From Panonychus citri (lineage: Eukaryota; Arthropoda; Arachnida; Trombidiformes; Tetranychidae), in contig NW_026515540.1 of the NCBI RefSeq assembly GCF_014898815.1, positions 1,674,001-1,738,000 of the forward strand: a DNA stretch of 64,000 bases, in the 5' to 3' direction. Below are positions 47,863 to 60,280 of this stretch, in pieces. The first letter of the stretch is position 1. Each line of letters opens with the position of its first letter. Position numbers and translations under genes: made by a program. The notes below the pieces were generated by a model. It did not search any database and was not told the DNA's origin. It saw only the letters and a list, made by a program, of their open reading frames with translations.

Positions 47863-50800
47863 ATGGCTTGGACACCAGCTCAAGATGGTATTCAACAAAT
47901 TCTCCAGTTGCTCAAAGAATCCCAATCACCGGACACCCAAACTCAACGAGCTGTTCAACAAAGATTGGAAGAATTAAATAAGTGTCCAGATTTTTGCAAT
48001 TATCTAGTATTCATTTTAACCAAATTAACTAGTGAAGATGAAGCCACCCGATCATTAAGTGGTCTCATATTGAAAAATAGTTTAAAAGCTCACTGGTATG
48101 AGTTTCCTCGTGAGGTTACCGAGTACGTGAAAGCAGAATGTCTTAACAGCATTGCCGATCAATATCCATTAATCCGAGCGACCAGTGGTATTCTTATTAC
48201 AACAATAGCCTCTAAAGGTGAATTGGCCAGTTGGCCTGAATTATTACCTCGTTTATGTATGATGTTGGAATCAGAAAACTATGCCACATGTGAAGGTGCA
48301 TTCAGTGCCTTACATAAAATATGTGAAGATATGGCGGAATCATTGGACTCTGATACAGCTAATAGACCATTAGATTTCTTAATACCAAAGTTCCTTCAGT
48401 TTTTTCGTCACGCTAATCCTAAAATTCGTGCTCATGCCATAGCTTGTGTCAACCAATTCATCATGATTAGAAGCTCATCATTGATGGCTCACATCGACAC
48501 GTTCTTAGAGGTAACCTTTCCTTTTTTACTCTCCTCTTCTCTTCCTTTTCTCTTTTCTCTCTCTTTTTCTTTTTCTCTTTCTCTTTCTCTCTCTTTTTTT
48601 CTTTCTTTCTTTCCACCTTTCTCTTTTCTTTTTTGCTTTCACTTTACTCTTATGTTACTCTTTTTCTCCTCCTTTTCTTTCTCTCTTAAAAAGATTGTTG
48701 TTCATTGAATTAACTAATTGATTCTTATTTATTTGTTTTCTATTTTTATGACAGAACCTTTTCCATCTGGCCTCTGATGAAGAACCTGAAGTTAGAAAGA
48801 ATGTTTGTCGAGCTCTAGTCATGTTATTGGAAGTGAAAATAGATCGACTCATACCACATATTCATAATATTGTAGAGGTACATTGATGATAAATCTAATT
48901 AATACTTTATTTTCCCTTTTCTAATCGCCCGTTTATGTATAAACTTTGACATAGCCGTTCAGACAAGAAAAGGAGATTAATCAATGAATCTGAAATATGT
49001 TTCTAATGTATCTTTACACTTGAAACATTCCTTGATTCTTTGACAATATTTACTAATTAACCTTGTCTTTTGATTTTACCTTTCAGTACATGTTATTGAG
49101 AAGTCAAGATCCTGATGAGATAGTAGCACTCGAAGCCTGTGAATTTTGGTTAAATTTAGCTGAACAACCGATCTGTAAAGAAGTCTTAAGTCAACATTTA
49201 CCCCGTTTGGTGCCCATTTTAATGCGACGCATGAAATATTCTCAATTAGATATAATTCTATTGAAAGGAGATGTAGAAGAAGATGAAATGATACCAGATA
49301 AAGAGGAAGACATCAAACCTCGATTCCATCGATCTAAAACTCACACTCAAAAACACAACGACGAAGGAGGTGATGAAGCAGATTCAGATGATGATGATGA
49401 CGATGATGATGATGATGATAATGATAGGCATATTGCTGAATGGAATTTAAGAAAATGCTCAGCAGCCGCGCTCGATGTTTTAGCCGGTGTCTTCCGTGAT
49501 GATCTTTTACCTGTGGTTCTTCCAATATTGAGAGAAACTCTTTTCCATCAGAATTGGGAAATTAAAGAATCCGCTGTTCTAGCACTTGGGGCAATCGCAG
49601 AAGGTAAACAAACATCAAAAGGGCAACATCCTTTTCTTTTTTTCTTCTTCCTATTGATGAATTGCTTCTAGTGAAGATGAACTCTAATCTTTTCCTCTTT
49701 TCATAAATACTTTTAGGGTGTATGACTGGAATGATACAACATCTCGGCCAATTGGTACCTTATCTCATTACGTGCCTAAGTGATAAGAAAGCTTTAGTCC
49801 GATCGATAACTTGTTGGACACTAAGCAGATACTCACATTGGGTTGTCGGTCAACCTCATGACAAATATCTTAGACCCTTGATGACCGAAGTATGTTCAAT
49901 ATTGACAATTCTATAAATTAATGGAAATTCAGATTAATTAACCAACTTTTTCTTTTTAGCTCCTTAAACGTATTCTAGACGCCAATAAAAGAGTACAAGA
50001 AGCTGCTTGTAGTGCATTCGCCACTTTGGAAGAAGAAGCTTGTACTGAATTAGTACCTTACCTAGGATTTATTCTTGAAACTTTGGTCTTTGCATTTAAC
50101 AAATATCAGGTAATTTGTGCTTGACAACAAATATTGTAAAAGATTAATTTAAGTTGATGATTTATGATTTAAATTGAATGAATCATGTGAGAAAAACAGA
50201 ATTTTTTTAACAACCACCCCTCTTTCTCCCTTTCTCTCTCTCTCTCTCTTGTCTTTTTTGTTTTAGCATAAAAATTTACTCATCCTCTATGATGCCATTG
50301 GTACACTTGCAGACTCGGTGGGTCATCATTTAAACAAACCTGAATTTATCAATCTATTGATGCCTCCATTAATTCACAAATGGAATTCATTGAAAGATGA
50401 TGATCGAGGACTTTCTCCATTACTTGAGGTAAGTAATTAGAAATCCTATCAAATTAACTGGATTATTTTCTAACCAAATTTTATCCTCAAGAAAATTACT
50501 AACGTGAATCTATTTGGTATGTTAATTTCATTTACTTTATTCTTATTCGCAGTGTTTATCCAGTGTAGCTACAGCTCTTCAAAGTGGTTTTTTACCGTAT
50601 TGTGAACCAGTTTTCAAACGTTGTCTATCTCTTGTAGAGCAAACACTTAATCAAGTAGCGGTAAGTTATCGAAAAACAAATAAAATCCAAACAGGATTAT
50701 ATCTTTTTCCTCTCTCCCTTTTTTTTAACTTGAATCTCATTTACTTTATTTATCTCTCATCTTTCCTTGCAGGCTAATAGTACTCACCCTGATCATTTTG

Positions 50801-52900
50801 ACCCACCGAACAAGGATTTCATGATTGTCGCTCTTGATTTATTGAGTGGCCTTGCCGAAGGTCTTAATGGTGCTTTGGAGTTTGCACAATTAATAGCTTG
50901 TAGCAATGTCATGATTCTTTTACATCAGTGTATGCAAGTAAGTTCACTGATATCAAATGTTAGAATATGTCATCATTTACAATCTAATTAACTTATCAAT
51001 TGATCTTTATTTCGTCTAATTGTCCATTTACCTTGAACTTTCCCACTCTGAAAAAAACTCAAATTTAAGGACGTTCTTCCTGATGTTAGACAAAGTTCTT
51101 TCGCTTTATTGGGAGACCTTACAAAAGCTTGTTTTCAACACGTTAAACCTCTTACACGTAAGAAATTACTACAATCGTTTTGAATTATATTTTTCTCGAT
51201 TCTTTGATTGAGTTGCTAGTGAATTGAAAAAAAAACTGAATGATGATAAATGTTTGCGATGATTTAATATTTCAAGTTTTAATGAACCATGAGTCTAGCA
51301 AGAGTATTCGTACTGTCTGACTGTTTTTTTTTTCACTTTTCATTTTCTCAATCAGTAAATCAATCCATATAAATCAGCCAATTATTTACAATCATATTAA
51401 TTCATTTTTCTCATTCTCCTATTACAGCTCAATTCTTACCTATACTCGCCCAAAACTTAAAACCTGAGTTCATTTCTGTTTGTAACAATGCTGCCTGGTC
51501 TATTGGAGAGATGGCAGTTAAAATGGGACCAGAAATGAAACCTTACATCCAGATAGTTTTACCTCAATTAATTACGATTATCAATCAACCTGATACACCA
51601 AAAACTCTCCTAGAAAATACAGGTTTGTATTATTACATTTAAATACCTGAATTGATCTTTCTAATTGTTGTTACAACAATTATAACCGTTTAGAAAGTAT
51701 TACATTTATATGTTTTCACAATTTTGTGACCAAATATCAAGAAAACACTTTTTTTAGTATATTTATTTACCTTTCTGTTTTTCTCTTCATCTTTTCTTTC
51801 TTTTTTTGCTATTTCTCTTCTCTCTCTCTCTTTATCATTTATTATCATCTCTGTCACTCTTTCATCCAAATCCTGTCATATATATCACACAAATTGCTTC
51901 CATTACGTTTTGTGAACCAATTTCATTTATATCAAAATTAATTTGACTTATGCATAAAACCCACCATCATATTTACCACCAACCAAATCAAAAAAAACTC
52001 AATTAATGCGATTTACCAAATTCCGAATCATCAAACAATCAAAAAAAAATAATTATCTTTGAAAATATTGTTAATTGTTGATATAAAAAAAATCTGAATG
52101 TAACTGAACTGAATTAATAGCCATTACAATTGGCCGTCTTGGCTTGGTATGTCCTGAAGAAGTCGCTCCTCATTTACAACAGTTTATTCGCCCCTGGTCT
52201 GTAATTTTAACTTGAATTTCATTCTTTTCTTTTCTTTTCATTCCTTATATTGCGTCTCACCTAAATCATGTTTATCTTTCTCTCTATCTCTCTTTCTCCC
52301 TCTCTTTTTCTATTCCTTATTCTCTGGCATCTCTCTTTCTTCACTTATTTCGAAACTTTTTAATATTCACCACTTTTTCTCCCTTCTCTCTTCTTATTTT
52401 AGGTGTATCTCTCTTCGTCATATTCGTGATAACGAGGAAAAAGATTCAGCTTTTCGTGGTGTTTGTGCCATGATCGGTGCTAATCCAGGAGGAGTTGTAC
52501 AAGAGTTTATGTATTTCTGTGATGCTGTTGCTTCTTGGAATAATCCAAAACCGGACTTGAAAGCCATGTTCAACGAGGTAATTATCAATTAATCGTAAAT
52601 TAAATATTTGTTTTGGAAAAATTAACAAACAAAATCACGATGTTAATCATATTTATTTATTTTTGTTGACAATGATCATCGATCATTTGCTTTTCACACA
52701 AATTTTTTTTCGTTTTAAATTTTTTTTTTAATATGAAATAATAACTCTAATCTTTTTGATGACATCTCTTCCCTTCCTCTGCGTCACTTTAGATTCTCCA
52801 TGGGTTCAAAAATCAAATTGGCGAAGAAAACTGGAACCGATTTGCTGACCAATTCCCAGCAGCGTTGAAGGAAAGATTAGCGACTAATTATGGAGTCTGA
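47863..52900 (+). CDS. TNPO1: Transportin-1 (karyopherin beta-2) nuclear import receptor
   Basis: HEAT-repeat importin that carries PY-NLS cargo such as hnRNPs into the nucleus with Ran. Thirteen exons: 47863-48510, 48755-48877, 49087-49603, 49717-49889, 49960-50109, 50267-50428, 50553-50660, 50773-50937, 51070-51157, 51428-51622, 52121-52196, 52403-52577, 52793-52900. All phases agree, giving 895 residues against about 898 in human. The N-terminus has QILQLLKESQSPD; the acidic H8 loop is a run of eleven Asp near 49386-49420, flanked by IKPRFHRSKT and WNLRKCSAAALDVLA. Later blocks include SDKKALVRSITCWTLSRY and DFMIVALDLLSGLAEG; the end is NWNRFADQFPAALKERL. The donor after 52196 is GTCTGT, an unusual sequence, but only this choice keeps the W-C-I-S-L frame. 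Introns are strongly pyrimidine-rich. Confidence 0.97.
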
Positions 52901-52944
52901 TTTCTCTTTTTGGGTAGTAAAGCAATGATTTCAAAAAAAAAGTG

Positions 52945-55299
52945 TTAATCATCATAACCCTGTGAAAGAAGGTAATTTGCAGCCATGTTTTCGTTTTTAT
53001 CACACGAAAAGTAGGCTTCAACTACCAAATATTCAGGGAATCCCATAGCTTTCAGCTGTTGATGAAAAAGAAGAAAAAAAAGAAAAGTGAATTGTTAGTA
53101 ACATGATATTTTTGTTATACATCAAACTCTCGCAAACAACATCAACATAACATTTCATCACCGGAATCTTTTGTTTCCTTTAACCCTAACTATTTCCCTC
53201 TTCCTTAAACTGTCCTGAGAAAAGTTCCAATCCTGTAAACAATCAAAGCTTTTTTCAATCAACAAAAAATTCCAATGTTCGTATCTTCTTCATTCCTTAC
53301 TCACTCTCTCGCTCTCATCCTTTCGTCCTTTTTTTCATAATAATATCTCCTAGCTCTTTATATACATCATAAGCACCCCCTCTCACAAAAAACAACCACA
53401 CATTGTCCTTCTTGATAAGCTTTATGAAAAAAAAACTATGCTATATACAAGATGTTAACATATTGACTGACTATAAAACAATTAATATTCATTGATATAA
53501 AATTTTTCACAGGCAATCCCCAAAAACTTTGTCCCAATCAGTTGAAATTTGTTGACCTTTATTATCTTGTTGAAAAGAAACACTTTACCCCTCTCATAGC
53601 TTTATTTGTAAACTAAGATCATTTTTTTCTGTTTTCTGTCACAAACTCTATATAAAAATCCTCATTATCCTTTCCTCATCCTTTTCTCTTCCGTATCATT
53701 TTCACTTTCCCCTTTTTATCCTTTTTCCTTAAAAAACGCATGTATGTATCTTTTTCATCTTCAGTGCTCATAAAACAATTCACTCACTTGATATAACGAC
53801 ACCCTTTTCTCAAACATGCAAGCTGAATTGAAAAATAAGTTGAATAAAAAAAGCTGACTCAATCAATCAATCAATCAATCAAATCTCCAACTTATTTCGG
53901 TTCTTCTATTTCACTTTAAATTGGACTCTGGTGATTTCTAAATAAATAGTTTTAGGATAATTACTGAAAGATATTAGAAGTTTTCTCTCTTACCCGATCA
54001 ATGGCTTCTTTATCTGCGGGAGTTACTTCAACTGAACCAACCAGTTGATCGATTCCTCTAACACCACCACCGCCACTTGTTGGATTGCCTATAGTTGGTG
54101 GAACAGCCCCAGTAGCTTGTCCACCAGGCTCATCATTGAGCATACGAACAAAAGTTTCTTGATTACGGTTAATTAGATCGTATAGAGTGGGATTAGTTTC
54201 ACGAATTTGTTGCATTAAACTGTAAAGAGATAAAGGATCGGCTTGAATCATTTGTCTCATCTGTAAAAACATTGGCTGAGTACGAAGGAAAGCCAATGGA
54301 TTAGAATCAGATGAAGCAACGTGTATATTTTCAGTCCTTGGTGTGGGTCCACTGGATTCAATTCCTCCGACTGGAACATTAATATCATTTCCAGCGACAT
54401 CCAATGGTAATCCATTAATTAAATATTCGACAGCTCTTTCCGGATTATTGAAACTGGCTTTAAGTGCTAATTCCACCTCAGGGCGATTATAACCCATCTC
54501 CATAATCTGTTTAATCATATCTTCAAATTGGTCTCCTAAAACTAAATTTGATTCGGCAGAGGGAGTAGATACATTTCCTTCTTTGCCACTTGTTTCCTTT
54601 TTAACTGAGGTTTTACTCGCTTCTGTCGATGTACCAGTTGAAGCTGCACCACTAGTACCAGAGGCACCGATAGCTGGTGTAGAAGTGGATTTGTTTGGAG
54701 CACTTGTAGTGGCACTTGGTGTCGATTCTGTTGTTGGAGCCGCTTTGGGTTGGAGAACCATCAAGACAACATATTTGGCCTCATCGATTTCACATCCACT
54801 AATCTTACTATCATCACTCAAAATTTTCCCTAGAGCATAGATTAAAAAAAAACGAAGAAAAGAATTAATACCAATGGCAAACAAAAAAAGAAAATAAAGT
54901 TTCTAAATATTTTCACATAGAAAAAAAAGTCATAAGATGCGCAAAAAAAAAACTAAAAGATAATTTGAATTGTTAAAGAAAGTGAAGAGGATAAAAAAAC
55001 TATTCTTAAAATAGTAACACTTTTAAACCTACTAACCTGCATAAATCAATTTCTGATTAGCCACTGCGAATGTTGGTCCTTTCGTTTCTTCAATTTTCTT
55101 CTTCAAATCAGCGACCTGTGGATAAGAAGAAGATCAAATCAATTAGCAAGTGGAAAAAATCTAATGATAAACAATCAAGTGAAGGGCTTGAAAATTCATC
55201 AAAACTATGAGACAAAAAGAGACAAAAATATACCTTTTCTTCAGGATCAATCTCAATTTTGAATGTTTGCTGGTTCAATGTCCTCAAAGTAACCAACAT
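52945..55299 (-). CDS. RAD23: RAD23, UV-repair and proteasome shuttle factor
   Basis: Ubiquitin-receptor protein that partners XPC in nucleotide-excision repair and delivers ubiquitylated clients to the proteasome. Exons (minus): 55299-55234, 55115-55037, 54829-53994, 53055-52945, all in phase, giving 363 residues. Domains in order: UBL at 1-76 (MLVTLRTLNQQTFKIEI to VLMVLQ), a long Thr/Ser/Ala linker, UBA1 (QIMEMGYNRPEVELAL), an XPC-binding domain (NPLAFLRTQPMFLQMRQMI), and UBA2 on its own last exon (LKAMGFPEYLVVEAYF to YLLSQGYDD). A GTAAG donor near 55761 and an AG at 55341 suggest a 5' UTR intron. The stop codon is 44 bp from that of transportin on the other strand. Confidence 0.96.
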
Positions 55300-57252
55300 C
55301 TTGAAGCATGTAATAAAAATGGTTAAACAATCAGGCTCTGAAAAGGATAAGAAACAAATGATGACAATTAATTTAACTTCAAGTTGGGATAGAAGAATAA
55401 TCAATTCAAGTGATTATCAGTAAATCATTGAAATGGAGAAGAGATAATTGATCAACAGAGTAACATGGTTAAGTCAAATGAGTAAGCAAACATATTACAA
55501 AAAAATAATCACAACCACATTCATATTAATGGATAGAAATGGGAAAAAATCACACAGAAAAAAAAGAAAAGAGAAAACCAAATGAGAAGAAAGGGAATGA
55601 GAAAGAGAAAAAGAGAAAAAAGAAAGAGAAAGTAAGAGAACTAAAAAAAAAGAAGTACAAATAGATATAGAACTGGAATTGTTAACATTATGGAAAATGT
55701 TAACATTATCAGTTTTATCTTTTTAATTTAATCGGTTGATCAGTTAATTGATTTACTTACCTGGAATATAAGAGAAATTAAAGAAAAATAATAACGATAA
55801 ACAAAACTATTCACAAGAAAATGAAGAAAATTAAACTGATGATGAAAAGAAATAAAAATGATTTTCAAGTCAATTCTATTCTAACTTAACATGTTCTCAA
55901 TAGAGGGAACCACTTTCGGAGAGAAAATCAAGTGAACCGGTAAAATTTAAATTCTTTTCTAAATGAGAATTTTAATTTTAATTCCAATTAATTTCCAATT
56001 GTTTTCCTGTTTTAATTATTCTCTTAACTAATTGATCATTTTTATTCTTCAATTTTAATCAATTATTTGTATCGAATTTGGTGCTGGTTAGGTTACCCAA
56101 GAAGTAACAATATGTTCCTTTGGATGAGACAATAAAAATTACGAAAGTAACATAGGTAATTATGGATTTTTGTTCCCTTATCATTTACATGTTAATCTTT
56201 GTTTGATTTTTTCTCTTGTTCTTGATTAAATTCAGGCTTAATTGTTTTAAAATTCTATTGATGATTACGACCCTGTTTCCTTTCACCAGTGCTTTTAATT
56301 CATTCTTTTATTCTTCCTGGTGGTTGATTCTATGAATTTGCCAACAACCGTTATTGCGACTCCATCGTCATAATATATAATAAACAATGTTCATCTATTG
56401 GTATGTTTATGTTTATTATCTATTCTCTTTAATTGTGCCTCTTAATTATTCATCATTTTATCAATTTTATTCTATAATTTTCTTTCTTCATCATAATGTA
56501 TTCAGATAATTGTTTTGAATGATTTGATTATCTTTCCAATGGTCAGTAATGGTTTCTCAATTTTCATTGATTTCTTATGTTTTTTTTGTTACAATATGTT
56601 TGATTGTTATAACTGTTAATCCAGGTAATTGGATGGTTATTTGATTGTATATTTAAACGTTAATAGCTGATAGGAAAACAATTCTGTGAGAGAAATTGAT
56701 TTATTCGTGAAAAAAACCAAAATTATATTGATGACGATAATGAATGTAAACCTTGAGATTTCAAGTCTACTCATGTTACTATTACATTTCAATTCTTACC
56801 ACATTCATTTTCATTCATTAATCATTGATTATTTTCTGATATTTTTTTCTCCTTTTTCGAAAACCAAATCAACATTTGCTGATATATGTAAACAATCATC
56901 TATTCACTTTGGTGTTTGATTTAGATAATCCATAAATTGAAGCCAATTACACCATATCTTATAATTATTACTCCACAAAATTTGATTCCTTTACCCTATC
57001 ATCTGATTTTTCAATGGACTGTAACTGACCTCATCGAGATAAATGTTCAACCAATAGGAATTAGGGTGAGCTTTATTTCTGATGTTTATGTTTTTCAATT
57101 TTCAACAATTTTCAACTGGTTAACCTCTAATCCATTATAATCTATTTTTAAAGTGATCTATTCTCTTTTTTTTCCTCATATTCTAGTGCATTAGATTTAC
57201 CAGCTTACCAAGAAAGGATAATCTACCATAATCCATCGTAACTATCGTCAGA
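55300..57252. other. Divergent region between RAD23 and TRIR
   Basis: Contains the proposed RAD23 5' UTR intron (about 55341-55761) and a purine-rich tract at 55555-55670. On the plus strand there is a probable TRIR 5' UTR, with an acceptor TATTCTAG just before 57188. No coding gene recognised. Confidence 0.5.
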
Positions 57253-57829
57253 ATGACCGCAAATGGTCAATCTTCAAGTGAAACTATTGGTTGTGATACT
57301 GAAAGTAAACCTGTCATGAATAAATTCATTAACGATGGATCTTTTCTGGAGACATTTAAGAAGATGCAACAAGAGCAGCAATTAAAGTCGCAACAATTGA
57401 ATTTAAAAGCCTTAAAGACAGAATCAGCTGATGGAAAAGAATCAATTAATCATACTAACTCTAATCAAGAAAAAGAATTAGTTAAAAAAGAAGAGCAAAC
57501 AATTATTAATTCACCAAATGAAGATTTGTCTAAATCATCTTCATCTTCATCTTCATCCAAAGTTATATTGGTAAGTTATCAATGGAGATTTATATTGTTC
57601 AATGCAACAATTAGCTAATCTTTGATCTTAATTGTTTTCCTTTCTTTTCTATTTTCAGGGTAAACGACGAAATCAAAAATTAAAAGTTGGCATAATTAAA
57701 CGTAATCGACAAGAAATCGAATCCAATGACGATAATCAAGACGCTTGGACGAAATATATGAGAGAGGTCAGAGAATACAAAGAAAAGTATGGCGATGATT
57801 CCGATAAGAAACGACCATTGGTCAAGTAA
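57253..57829 (+). CDS. TRIR: TRIR (C19orf43-like) homologue
   Basis: Small nuclear protein; the human member was described as a telomerase-RNA-interacting RNase, but the function here is not known. Two exons, 57253-57570 and 57659-57829, phase 0, giving 162 residues against about 176 in human. Two conserved blocks identify it: FINDGSFLETFKKMQQEQQ near residue 25 and the C-terminal GKRR, LKVGIIKRNR, DAWTKYMREV and DDSDKKRPLVK. The middle is a low-complexity Lys/Glu/Ser linker with a run of nine Ser just before the intron. No catalytic motif can be pointed to. It is head-to-head with RAD23. Confidence 0.85.
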
Positions 57830-58999
57830 ATCGTTAACCCACAATCTCATCAATTGTTAATTGAAGACCAACTTCTTGCCATCATTTAACCATAAACATC
57901 ATCTCTGGTTTAATTATCAACAAATGACTGCTCATCGATTGGTATCATCTCAAGTGCATAACAATTAACAATTGATTTTAAATTGTGCAGTTGATTATTG
58001 TTTTAAATGATAAACACAATAACTATCTAACCAAAACTGATGAGGAAAAAAAAAGACTGGGATAATTACTTTTAGGTTAAAATCCATTGTGAGCCTGTTA
58101 ATCAACCAGCAATTGATTGATTAGGAATAAAATCCTAGAATCCTTTAAATCCTTGTAATGCAAATTTTAGTCAATTTCATCCCAAATTCATAACTATTAA
58201 TAGATTGATAGATTATAACTTCCATATTTAATCCTCCTTTTTAATTGTAAATTATCTTGTGCAATCAATTGTAATTTTAAGTCATTTCTGATTGTTTTTA
58301 TCAACTTTTTAAACTCCATTAAAATATATTGCGAGAAATGATCAAATGTTTAGTAAACAAAAATAAAGACAATTGATCATTTTTGGCTCAATCATTTCAA
58401 TGATAATCGATCGGAACAAAACCTTCCCTTTACTATTAATCATTAATCAATAAAATCATTAAGATCTCACATGATTAACATTTCAAATCCATTGGAATAA
58501 AAAATCAATCATTCGCCATAATTTTCCAGAAAAAGTATCAAAGCTTTTAAATGAGAAAATAGTGAAACAATTAGTTGAAGTGATTAAGTGAATGTTGAGT
58601 TAATCCAAAGGTAAAAACATTGTTTAAAAGGAATCAGAATCCTTTTGAGACATGAATGAATCCACTGGAGGCTTATGGATTCACTCATTTCTTGTGGTCA
58701 CTATTGGTCATCGCTAATGGTCAATGGATGGGGCGAGTTTATTTAAGTCCATTATCTTTGAAAATTGATTAGCATTTTTGTTCCTGAGATCAGTTGATTC
58801 CTTCTGATTGGATAGTTGCTGATGAAAACTGGACAATTTGTCAGTTGGTCACTTCCATCATCTACTTGTTGACCGATTCGGAGCATTTTCTTGGGCTCAA
58901 GTCAAAATTTTTGTTTCACTTTTCTGGTAACAATTAACAATTGAAGGTTGATTATTTTCTCGCGTTTAACAATATCGAAAAGTTTCAATTTAATTAATC
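57830..58999. other. Between TRIR and chitin deacetylase
   Basis: TRIR 3' UTR (AATAAAG near 58361 is a possible poly(A) signal), then the promoter region of the deacetylase. No coding sequence recognised. Confidence 0.55.
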
Positions 59000-60280
59000 A
59001 TGTGGGATCATTTTATTTTCATTTGGTTTATTGTTCTTGTCTTTTTTGGTCAATACTCTGAGGTAACTGGACGTTACTGTGACCCGAACTTATGTCCACC
59101 GTCAACATGTTTCTGTCCCACCGCTGAACCTTTATTTCCCTCCCTTGATCAAATCCCTCAATTGGTCATGTTAACATTTGATGACGGAGTTAATGGAATC
59201 AATTATGAAACATATAAACAAGTTTACAGTCGTCGACATGATAGTACTGATTGTCCAGTTCGGTCCACTTTCTTTGTAACTCATGAGTACACTGATTATC
59301 ATTTGGTTCACAATTTGTGGAGACGAGGAAATGAGATCGCTGTCCATTCAATAACGTAAGAATTTTTAATTTAATTTCAAACATTTTCACGCAATCAAAT
59401 CAACTGACCAACATACTGACCATATTGACCATTCGTCTAATAGTCACAATCGTAATCTTGATGTCTGGACAATGCTCCCGTCGCTCATTGGCGAGCCGAA
59501 ATGGGAGGAATGAAGAAAATGCTTTCCTACTTTGCCGATATTCCAGAATCGGACATTAAGGGCATTCGAGTCCCGTTTTTGCAAAGCGCTGGTGACCAAA
59601 CATGGGAGGCAATGAAAGAAGATAATTTTCTCTATGACTCATCGGTTCCCGTTCGCAATTTCGTCAACCCTCCATTGTATCCATACACTCTGGACATGGG
59701 ACTAGTCGACGATTGTCAAATTGAGCCTTGTCCAAATGGTCGATATCCTGGACTCTGGGAAGTTCCAATGGTCAACTGGAAAATGCAAGACGTTAATGTA
59801 GATCAAGACGGTAAACCATTGGAGGTCATTTGTGCGATGGTCGATGCTTGCGTTCCCAATCCAAATACGACCGAATGGGCTTATCGATATCTGATGGATA
59901 ATTTCATGAGACACTATCAAGTCAATCGAGCTCCTTTTCCGGTTTTCATGCATGAATTTTGGCTTCTTGACCCACATCGAAAAGAGGCCTATTTCCGTTT
60001 CATCGATACTCTCCTTCAAATGTCCGATGTTTTCTTTGTCACCATAAGTGAGGTCATTGATTATCTTAAATCACCAATTTCTGTTGATCAATTTAAGAAA
60101 CGAACCAATGAAACTTGTATTAAATCACCGAAATCAACAAGTTGCGCCCATAAATATGGTGCCATTAATTGTGAATACAATGGACTCGAAATGTTCAAAA
60201 ATTGGCCACGATACATGAGAGTCTGTGGTCACTCATGTCCACCCAATTATCCCTGGTTGAATAATCCAATGGGCCATTAA
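59000..60280 (+). CDS. Secreted chitin deacetylase-like protein, no chitin-binding domain; one frame break
   Basis: Polysaccharide deacetylase (NodB fold, CE4) of the arthropod chitin deacetylase family; it would act in cuticle, tracheal or gut chitin matrix. Exons 59000-59355 and 59444-60280. Residues 1-24 form a hydrophobic signal peptide. Motif 1 is MLTFDDGVN (metal and catalytic Asp), motif 2 HSITH spans the intron, motif 3 RVPFLQS, and further YDSS and WEVPMVNW. No CBM14 or LDLa module precedes the catalytic domain, as in the insect CDA group lacking it. Expected length is about 397. Oddity: after HNRNLDVW the frame stops at GGAATGA near 59510, whereas the continuation APVAHWRAEMGGMKKML is in another frame. 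Total coding length is one base short, so a single base seems missing near 59467. The remainder to the stop is intact. Confidence 0.88.
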
